Below are positions 57,672-64,000 of a DNA stretch of 64,000 nt, piece after piece. Position numbers and translations under genes: made by a program. This stretch comes from Mycolicibacterium komossense (GTDB lineage Bacteria; Actinomycetota; Actinomycetes; Mycobacteriales; Mycobacteriaceae): positions 1 to 64,000 of the forward strand of contig NZ_JACKTY010000030.1 in the NCBI RefSeq assembly GCF_025822605.1, written 5' to 3'. Position 1 is the first letter of the stretch. Each line of letters starts with the position of its first letter. The notes under the pieces are model-generated. The model had not been told where the DNA came from. It was given only the letters and a program-made list of their open reading frames with translations, and searched no databases.

Positions 57672-59315
57672 ATGCCTCATGTGATCACCCAGTCGTGTTG
57701 CAGCGACGGGTCCTGTGTCTACGCGTGCCCGGTGAACTGCATCCATCCCTCACCGGATGAGCCGGGCTTCGCGACGGCCGAGATGCTCTACATCGACCCC
57801 GTCGCTTGCGTGGATTGCGGAGCGTGTGTGTCGGCCTGCCCGGTCGGGGCCATTGCCCCGGATACCAAGCTCGAACCCGCGCAGCTGCCGTTCATCGAAC
57901 TCAACGCTTCGTTCTACCCCAAGCGTGAGGGCAAGCTGCCGCCGACGTCGAAGCTGGCGCCCGTCATCCCCGCACCTGTCGTCCGGCGCGGGACGCGCCC
58001 GCTGACGGTGGCGGTGGTCGGTTCGGGACCCGCGGCGATGTACGCCGCCGACGAACTGCTCACCCAGGACGGCGTCCGGGTTAACATGTTCGAAAAGTTG
58101 CCCACGCCATATGGTTTGGTGCGCGCCGGGGTGGCGCCGGATCATCAGAGCACCAAACGGGTGACTCGGCTGTTCGACAAGATCGCGCGCAGGCGCGGTT
58201 TCACGTTCTATCTGAACACCGAGATCGGCAAGCATCTCAGTCATGCCGACCTGCTGGCTCACCATCACGCGGTGCTGTATGCCGTCGGCGCCCCCAATGA
58301 CCGCCGCCTGGAGATCGACGGGATGGGCCTGCCGGGTACCGGAACCGCCACCGAGATCGTCGCGTGGTTTAATGGCCACCCCGAATTCGCAGACCTGCCA
58401 GTCGATCTGGGCCATGAGTCCGCCGTGATCGTCGGCAACGGCAATGTCGCATTCGACGTCGCCCGCATCCTGACCAGCGATCCCGACCACCTGGCCCATA
58501 CCGATATTGCCGCGCACGCACTATCGGTGCTGCGGGAGTCGAAGGTACGCGAGGTCGTCATTGCCGCCAGGCGCGGACCGGCCGAGTCCGCGTTCACACT
58601 GCCGGAGCTGATCGGGCTCACTGCGAAATCTGATGTGGTGCTCGACGCCGACGACCACGCGTTGGTGGCCCGCGACCTCGCGAGCGCGGCCGACCCGTTG
58701 GTCCGCGCCAAACTGGAGATCCTGAGCAAGCTCGGGGACGCCTCGGCGCCTGCGACGCGACCCAGGATCCGACTGGCCTACCGGCTCACCCCCCAGCGCA
58801 TCACCGACGGTCGTATCGAGTTCACTCGCACCGGTACCGACGACTGTGTCGGCATCGATGCCGGCTTGATCCTGACCTCAATCGGCTATCGGGGCAAACC
58901 AATTCGTGACCTCCCCTTCGATGACGACAGGGCTGTGGTGCCCAATGATGGCGGCCGGGTGGCGGCGGGCACGTACGTGGCCGGCTGGATCAAACGGGGT
59001 CCGACGGGTTTCATCGGCACCAACAAATCCTGTGCGTTGGAAACCGTGCAGAGTCTCGTCGACGATTTCAACGACGGTCGGCTCACCGACCCGGTCGGTG
59101 GAGCGGGCGCGCTGGCCAAACTTGTCCGCGAGCGCCAGCCCAAGGTCGTCGACGCCGCCGGCTGGCGGGCGATCGATGCCGCCGAGATCAGCAGGGGAGA
59201 GGCCGGCGATCGGCCGCGGCTGAAGTTCACCGAGGTGAGTGAGATGCTCGCTGCGGCCGCCACGGCACCGAAACCGACTGTGCGTCAACGTCTGCTTGCC
59301 GGCCTGCGGGACTGA
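57672..59315 (+). CDS. fprB: Ferredoxin/ferredoxin-NADP reductase fusion
   Basis: The protein has 547 residues. The N-terminal ferredoxin has CxxxCxxxC-type clusters (CCSDGSCVYACPVNC at 9-23 and CVDCGACVSACP at 46-57). Then the adrenodoxin-reductase part: VAVVGSGPAAMYAADELL (FAD, about 113-130), VIVGNGNVAFDVARIL (NADPH) and GTYVAGWIKRGPTGFIGTN. Transfers electrons from NAD(P)H to iron-sulfur clusters. Downstream of the AurF-like gene. Confidence 0.95.
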   Translation: MPHVITQSCCSDGSCVYACPVNCIHPSPDEPGFATAEMLYIDPVACVDCGACVSACPVGAIAPDTKLEPAQLPFIELNASFYPKREGKLPPTSKLAPVIPAPVVRRGTRPLTVAVVGSGPAAMYAADELLTQDGVRVNMFEKLPTPYGLVRAGVAPDHQSTKRVTRLFDKIARRRGFTFYLNTEIGKHLSHADLLAHHHAVLYAVGAPNDRRLEIDGMGLPGTGTATEIVAWFNGHPEFADLPVDLGHESAVIVGNGNVAFDVARILTSDPDHLAHTDIAAHALSVLRESKVREVVIAARRGPAESAFTLPELIGLTAKSDVVLDADDHALVARDLASAADPLVRAKLEILSKLGDASAPATRPRIRLAYRLTPQRITDGRIEFTRTGTDDCVGIDAGLILTSIGYRGKPIRDLPFDDDRAVVPNDGGRVAAGTYVAGWIKRGPTGFIGTNKSCALETVQSLVDDFNDGRLTDPVGGAGALAKLVRERQPKVVDAAGWRAIDAAEISRGEAGDRPRLKFTEVSEMLAAAATAPKPTVRQRLLAGLRD

Positions 59316-59637
59316 GCGACTGAGGAACCGTCGCGGGTCCGATCATTCGGGTCCTGGACCGTGCCGTATCGGTGGCACCGCGCCGGTGTGCCGCCGGGCC
59401 CTGGAACCCGGGCCGGCCCAACCGCATTGAACGCGGCTATGTAGCAGTCGACGGCCCCGGCGGCACGTTCAGCAAGTTCACAGATACGGGCCGGCCGCGA
59501 CGGTTCATGTCATTGAGTCCTGTTCAGTGTTGTGGTGTTCGGCCCCGTGTCGTACGGTCAACTTAGTTGATATCGACAATCCTGAGAGGGAATCCCCAAC
59601 CGTCCGCGCCTGTCGCCGCTCATTGAAAGGGTCACGG
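59316..59637. other. Intergenic region between fprB and mmpS
   Basis: 322 bases. Contains TCAAC-TTA-GTTGA (59558-59570), a plausible operator for mmpS-mmpL, and no recognisable gene. Some out-of-frame ORFs of 60-70 codons are not supported. Confidence 0.5.
59558..59570. promoter_or_regulatory. Operator candidate upstream of mmpS
   Basis: TCAAC-TTA-GTTGA inverted repeat 68 bases before the mmpS start, followed by TTGATATCGACAA. The mmpS/mmpL pairs in mycobacteria are typically under TetR or MarR control; no regulator gene is adjacent here. Confidence 0.35.
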
Positions 59638-60084
59638 ATGCAGCGGGTTTCACTCGGACGCCGGCTGAGTAAACGCTGGATGCTGATCGTCGCGGTGGTG
59701 GTGCTGGTGGTGGCTGGTTTCGCTGTGTACCGGCTGCACAGTATTTTTGCCTCCCAGGACGTCACCTCCACGCCCAGCGGCGCCGGAAACGACATCGTGC
59801 CTTTCAACCCCAAACACGTGGTCATGGAGGTCTTCGGCCCCCCGGGAACGGTGGCAACCATCACCTACCTGGACGTCAACGCCCAACCGCAGCACGCCGA
59901 CGCCGTCGCGCTGCCCTGGTCCTACGACACGACCACCACCCAGCCGGCGGTCTTCGTCAACGTCCAGGCACAGGGCAACACTGATTCGATCGGTTGCCGA
60001 ATCAAGATTGACGACGCAGTCAAAGACGAGAGAACGGCGAACGAAGTGAACGCCTTCATTTACTGCCTGGACAAGTCCGGATGA
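59638..60084 (+). CDS. mmpS: MmpS-family membrane accessory protein
   Basis: The protein has 148 residues from ATG 59638. One N-terminal transmembrane helix ([20 protein letters not shown]) and an extracytoplasmic beta-sandwich ([39 protein letters not shown]). MmpS proteins assist MmpL in lipid or siderophore export. ATGA overlap with mmpL. Confidence 0.92.
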   Translation: MQRVSLGRRLSKRWMLIVAVVVLVVAGFAVYRLHSIFASQDVTSTPSGAGNDIVPFNPKHVVMEVFGPPGTVATITYLDVNAQPQHADAVALPWSYDTTTTQPAVFVNVQAQGNTDSIGCRIKIDDAVKDERTANEVNAFIYCLDKSG

Positions 60085-62957
60085 GCGCCCAGCGAATTCC
60101 GGATCTGCTCCGCCGGTTCTCGGTTCTGATTGCGCTGTTCTGGCTGGGCCTTGCGGTGGTCACGAACGTTTTCGTGCCCCAGCTGGAGACGGTCGCCGAA
60201 TCGCACAACGTATCGCTGAGTCCGCAGGATTCACCGTCGCTGCTGGCCAGTAAGCAGATCGGCAAGGTGTTCCAGGAGTTCGACTCCGACAGCTCGGCGA
60301 TGATCGTCCTGGAGGGGGATCAGCCGCTGGGTGCCGAAGCGCACCACTATTACGACGGCCTGGTCGACAAGCTCGCCCAGGACACCAAGCACGTCGAACA
60401 CATTCAGAACTTCTGGGGCGATCCGCTGACCGCGGCCGGCTCGCAGAGCGCCGACGGCAAGGCCGCCCTGGTGCAGCTCTACCTCGCCGGTAACCAGGGT
60501 GAGTCGCTGGCGAATGAGTCCGTCGACTCGGTGCGCAACATCGTCAACAACACACCGCCACCGCCAGGGCTGAAGGTCTACGTAACCGGGGCCGCACCCC
60601 TGGTGACCGACCAATTCGAGGTGGGCCGCCACGGCACCCTGAAAACCACCCTGATCACTCTCGGGGTGATCGCGCTGATGTTGTTCTGGCTCTACCGCCG
60701 GCTGACGACGGTGTTCCTCGTGATCTTCACCGTGATGATCGAGCTGACGGCATCGCGTGGTGTCGTGGCCGTACTGGCGAACGCCGGCATCATCGAATTG
60801 TCGACGTATTCGACCAACCTGCTGACGTTGTTGGTGATCGCCGCAGGCACCGACTATGCGATCTTCCTCCTCGGCCGCTTTCACGAGGCGCGGCAAATCG
60901 GTGAGGATCGGGTTTCGGCGTTCAACACGATGTACCACGGGACCGCGCACATCATCCTGGGGTCCGGTCTGACGATCGCCGGAGCGGTGCTCTGCCTGAC
61001 CTTCACCCGGCTTCCGTACTTCCAGAGCCTTGGTGTCCCCGCCGGTATCGGCGTCCTGGTCGCCGTGGTGGCGGCGCTGACCCTGGCGCCGGCGCTGCTG
61101 GTCATCGGTCGCCATTTCGGCCTGTTTGATCCTGCACGACCGATGCGGACCCAGGGTTGGCGGCGGATCGGTACCGCCATCGTGCGCTGGCCCGGACCGG
61201 TTTTGGTGGCAACGGTCGCCATCGCCCTCATCGGTCTGCTCGCCCTGCCCAATTACAAGACGAGTTACGACGCGCGGCCCTACATGCCTGCCACCGCCCC
61301 GGCCAACGTCGGATACGCCGCCGCCGAGCGACACTTTTCCCAGGCTCGGCTGAACCCCGAACTGTTGATGATCCAAGCCGACCACGATCTGCGTAACCCC
61401 ACCGACATGATCTTGCTGGAACGCGTCGCCAAGTCGGTCTTTCACACCGACGGCATCGCTCAGGTGCAGTCGATCACGCGCCCACTGGGCACGCCGCTGG
61501 ACCACACGTCGATCCCGTTCCAGATCAGTGCGGGCAGCGCGTCGCAGATCAACAACCTGCCTTTTCAGCAGGCCCGCGGCGCCGATCTGCTCAAACAGGT
61601 GGACGTTATCAACAACTCGATCGACGTTCTGCGGCAACAGTATTCGTTGCAGCAGCAGTCCAGCGCCGTCACTGATGAGCAGACCAAGGCCTTTCAGAAC
61701 ACCGTCGCCACGGCGCAGGATCTGCGGGACAAGATCGCCAACTTCGACGATTTCTTCAGACCGCTGCGCAATTACTTCTATTGGGAGCCGCACTGTTTTG
61801 ACATCCCGGTGTGTGCGGCGTTGCGCTCGCTTTTCGACGCACTCGACGGTATCGACGAGTTGACCGACCAACTGGCCGACGTGGCGGGCAGCATCGCCAA
61901 ATTGGATGCGCTGCAACCGAAGCTGCTCGCATTGATCCCGCCGCAGATCGCCAGTCAGCAGACCAATCGCGACCTGACGTTGACGAACTACGCCACCACC
62001 TCGGGGATCAACGACCAGGCGCAGGCGGCACTGCAGAATTCCACCGCCCTTGGCCAGGCCTACGACGCGTCCAAAACCGACGACTCCTTCTATCTGCCGC
62101 CGGAGGCGTTCACCAACCCCGAATTTGTGCGTGGGACGAAGCTTTTCATGTCGCCGGACGGTAAGGCCGCCAGGATGATCATCACCCACGACGGTGATCC
62201 CGCTACGCCGGAAGGTATTTCGCATATCGAGTCCATCAGGCACGCCGCGCAGGAGGCGGTGAAGGGCACGCCGTTGGCCGGGTCCAAGATCTACATCGCC
62301 GGCACCGCGGCCACCTACAAGGACATCGCCGACGGCGCCAAGTACGACCTGATGATCGCCGGGATCGCAGCGCTGAGCCTGATTCTTCTGGTGATGATGT
62401 TCATCACCAGAAGCATCGTGGCGGCGTTCGTCATCGTGGGTACCGTGGCGCTGTCGCTGGGCGCCTCGTTCGGGCTTTCCGTACTGATCTGGCAGGACCT
62501 GCTCGGTATCGACCTGTACTGGATTGTGTTGGCGCTGGCCGTCATCCTGCTGTTGGCGGTGGGATCGGACTACAACCTGCTGTTGATCTCCCGGTTCAAG
62601 GAGGAGATCGGGGCCGGCCTGAACACCGGCATCATCCGGGCGATGGCGGGTTCCGGAGCGGTGGTGACGGCGGCCGGTCTGGTGTTCGCGGCCACCATGG
62701 CGTCGTTCGTCTTCGCCGATCTGCGGATTCTCGGTCAGATCGGGACGACGATCGCTCTCGGGCTGCTGTTCGACACGTTGATCGTGCGGTCGTTCATGAC
62801 GCCGTCGATCGCCGCGCTACTGGGCCGCTGGTTCTGGTGGCCGCTGCGGGTGCGTCCCCGCCCGGCCAGTCAGATGCTGCAGCCTTACGGGTCACGCCAG
62901 GCGGTGCGTCAGCTGTTGCTGTGGGAGGACGACGACCCGGTGGTCAAACGCGGCTGA
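60081..62957 (+). CDS. mmpL: MmpL-family RND transporter
   Basis: The protein has 958 residues. Two RND halves with 11-12 transmembrane helices in total. The proton-relay Asp-Tyr pairs are in [15 protein letters not shown] (about 257) and [15 protein letters not shown] (about 830), as in MmpL3/5. A large periplasmic loop with a coiled-coil-like stretch lies between. Exports a lipid or siderophore; the subclass is not determined here. The 3' end overlaps the convergent gene by 14 bases. Confidence 0.92.
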   Translation: MSAQRIPDLLRRFSVLIALFWLGLAVVTNVFVPQLETVAESHNVSLSPQDSPSLLASKQIGKVFQEFDSDSSAMIVLEGDQPLGAEAHHYYDGLVDKLAQDTKHVEHIQNFWGDPLTAAGSQSADGKAALVQLYLAGNQGESLANESVDSVRNIVNNTPPPPGLKVYVTGAAPLVTDQFEVGRHGTLKTTLITLGVIALMLFWLYRRLTTVFLVIFTVMIELTASRGVVAVLANAGIIELSTYSTNLLTLLVIAAGTDYAIFLLGRFHEARQIGEDRVSAFNTMYHGTAHIILGSGLTIAGAVLCLTFTRLPYFQSLGVPAGIGVLVAVVAALTLAPALLVIGRHFGLFDPARPMRTQGWRRIGTAIVRWPGPVLVATVAIALIGLLALPNYKTSYDARPYMPATAPANVGYAAAERHFSQARLNPELLMIQADHDLRNPTDMILLERVAKSVFHTDGIAQVQSITRPLGTPLDHTSIPFQISAGSASQINNLPFQQARGADLLKQVDVINNSIDVLRQQYSLQQQSSAVTDEQTKAFQNTVATAQDLRDKIANFDDFFRPLRNYFYWEPHCFDIPVCAALRSLFDALDGIDELTDQLADVAGSIAKLDALQPKLLALIPPQIASQQTNRDLTLTNYATTSGINDQAQAALQNSTALGQAYDASKTDDSFYLPPEAFTNPEFVRGTKLFMSPDGKAARMIITHDGDPATPEGISHIESIRHAAQEAVKGTPLAGSKIYIAGTAATYKDIADGAKYDLMIAGIAALSLILLVMMFITRSIVAAFVIVGTVALSLGASFGLSVLIWQDLLGIDLYWIVLALAVILLLAVGSDYNLLLISRFKEEIGAGLNTGIIRAMAGSGAVVTAAGLVFAATMASFVFADLRILGQIGTTIALGLLFDTLIVRSFMTPSIAALLGRWFWWPLRVRPRPASQMLQPYGSRQAVRQLLLWEDDDPVVKRG

Positions 62958-63417
62958 GTTCGTCGGCCGGTTGTGTCTCGGACACGGTGACTTTTGCGAG
63001 CCGCTTCTTCAGGGCGGCCACCTTGCGGAGCTGCACGGCCATGTTCATCGACGTCAGCATCGGGATGCCGCCGATGAATGTCCGGAAAGACGGATTGCCT
63101 CCGTCGAGGTGGAGCATGAACAGGCAGCCGACCACGTAGAAGAACCCGATGCAGAACAGTGTTGCCGGCATCGCGTACGCGAGCGGTGAGCGGGCATCGG
63201 TCACCAGTTCGGTCGCGTAGTCGACTTCATCCTGCGACATGGGTTCGCCCTTGCGCAGTTTGGCCAGCACCGCTTTGTGGGCGCCCACTTTTTCACCCAG
63301 CGGATGGGATGTCCGATTCTCCAACCTGGTGATGTAGATGAAGACACACGTGGCCAAGGCCAATGCCGCCAGTGCGTCGAGGATCGCCAAATCTCCCCAT
63401 GGAAGAAAATTCACCAT
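62944..63417 (-). CDS. Membrane protein of unknown function
   Basis: The protein has 157 residues. Two to three transmembrane segments ([40 protein letters not shown]) with a soluble middle region rich in Lys/Glu. The family is not recognised. It lies between mmpL and citA on the citA strand, 33 bases from the citA stop. Confidence 0.6.
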   Translation of the reverse strand: MVNFLPWGDLAILDALAALALATCVFIYITRLENRTSHPLGEKVGAHKAVLAKLRKGEPMSQDEVDYATELVTDARSPLAYAMPATLFCIGFFYVVGCLFMLHLDGGNPSFRTFIGGIPMLTSMNMAVQLRKVAALKKRLAKVTVSETQPADELSRV

Positions 63418-63450
63418 GGCAGAAACGCTACCTGAACTTAGTGAATCTAT

Positions 63451-64000
63451 CTATCGGGTGGTGATCTGGTCCCAGCCTTCGACGGATTCGGGGCTGCGCG
63501 GTGCGGGTCCGACGTAGATGGCGGCGGGTCGGACCAGCTTGCCGAGCCGTTTCTGTTCCAGGATGTGGGCGCACCAGCCCGCGGTGCGGCCGCAGGTGAA
63601 CATGGCGGGCATCATCCGGGCGGGGACGCCGGCGAAGTCGAGGATCACCGCGGCCCAGAATTCGACGTTGGTCTCGATGGCCCGGTCGGGACGACGTTCG
63701 CGCAGTTCGGTCAGCGCCGCCTGTTCGAGTGCGGCTGCGACTTCGAAGCGTGGCGCGTCGAGCCGCTTGGCGGTCGCCCGCAGGACCCGGGCCCGCGGGT
63801 CCTCGGCCTGGTAGACGCGGTGCCCGAAGCCCATCAGTTTCTCTTTGCGGTCGAGGATGCCCTTCACCAGCGCGCGGGCGTCGCCGGTGCGTTCGACTTC
63901 CTCGATCATCGGCAGCACCCGGGCCGGGGCGCCCCCGTGCAGCGGTCCGCTCATGGCCCCGACCGCGCCGGACAGTGCAGCCGCCACGTCGGCGCCGGTC
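63451..64000 (-). CDS. citA: Citrate synthase 2 (5' partial)
   Basis: The C-terminal 182 residues are in the window and the frame continues off the right end. SGPLHGGAPARVLPM, MGFGHRVYQAEDPR (His) and VEFWAAVILDFAGVPARM (Asp) are citrate-synthase motifs, and the end is RSPESVEGWDQITTR. Condenses acetyl-CoA and oxaloacetate. Matches Rv0889c by synteny. Confidence 0.92.
   Translation of the reverse strand, partial: TGADVAAALSGAVGAMSGPLHGGAPARVLPMIEEVERTGDARALVKGILDRKEKLMGFGHRVYQAEDPRARVLRATAKRLDAPRFEVAAALEQAALTELRERRPDRAIETNVEFWAAVILDFAGVPARMMPAMFTCGRTAGWCAHILEQKRLGKLVRPAAIYVGPAPRSPESVEGWDQITTR

Overview
The window looks like chromosomal DNA of a fast-growing mycobacterium (Mycobacterium/Mycolicibacterium). 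It is G+C-rich. From about 10 kb onward the gene content and order repeatedly match the M. tuberculosis Rv0854-Rv0889c segment: SRPBCC protein, far-like racemase, dapC, fadA-fadB, XPB helicase, Rv0862c/Rv0863, moaC2-mog-moaE2, rpfA, moaD2-moaA2, cspB, Rv0875c-Rv0877, Rv0879c-Rv0883c, serC, Rv0885, fprB and citA. Several gene starts also show the mycobacterial leaderless pattern, a TANNNT hexamer 6-7 nt before ATG or GTG.

Positions 1-10005 are accessory. This stretch ends at a 50-bp copy of the 3' part of a tRNA-Phe gene whose 5' half is missing, the usual scar of an element integrated into a tRNA. Next to it lies a rolling-circle (HUH) replication initiator, so the element resembles an integrated plasmid or actinomycete integrative element. 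Its cargo is defence-like: a PLD-nuclease/SNF2-helicase fusion translationally coupled to an MmeI-like DNA methyltransferase that stops inside its target-recognition region; an Abi_2-family HEPN ribonuclease preceded by a compact promoter-hairpin-T-run module that could be a small RNA; and a divergent, helical protein of unknown function.

Positions 10055-27230 hold ordinary core metabolism and membrane genes: GNAT, a Thr/Pro-rich membrane-anchored protein, an M24 peptidase, a CDF metal transporter, an acyl-CoA racemase family protein, a DUF3556 membrane protein, an F420 oxidoreductase, dapC, an old yellow enzyme and the fadA-fadB beta-oxidation operon. A 0.9-kb leader region with a perfect CRP-type palindrome (27670-27689) then precedes a 1253-residue secreted Ala-rich protein built of 144-residue repeats.

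Positions 31975-41000 hold F420 and flavin enzymes, an OB-fold/thiolase pair, a secreted PE-PPE-domain hydrolase, and the XPB helicase with its Rv0862c-like neighbour. Positions 41022-46241 hold the molybdopterin cluster (moaC2-mog-moaE2 forward; yccF-moaA2-moaD2 reverse) flanking rpfA, which has a ydaO-type (c-di-AMP) riboswitch and a CRP-type site.

Positions 46415-64000 carry cspB, a glutathionyl-hydroquinone-reductase-like GST, endonuclease IV, a DUF2771/MFS pair, DUF3027, a MarR regulator coupled to an RNA methyltransferase, sepH, serC, a methionine aminopeptidase, an AurF-like diiron protein with fprB, an mmpS-mmpL pair and the 3' part of citA. Short related repeats sit just after several stop codons here (48715-48805, 53311-53340, 54499-54634).
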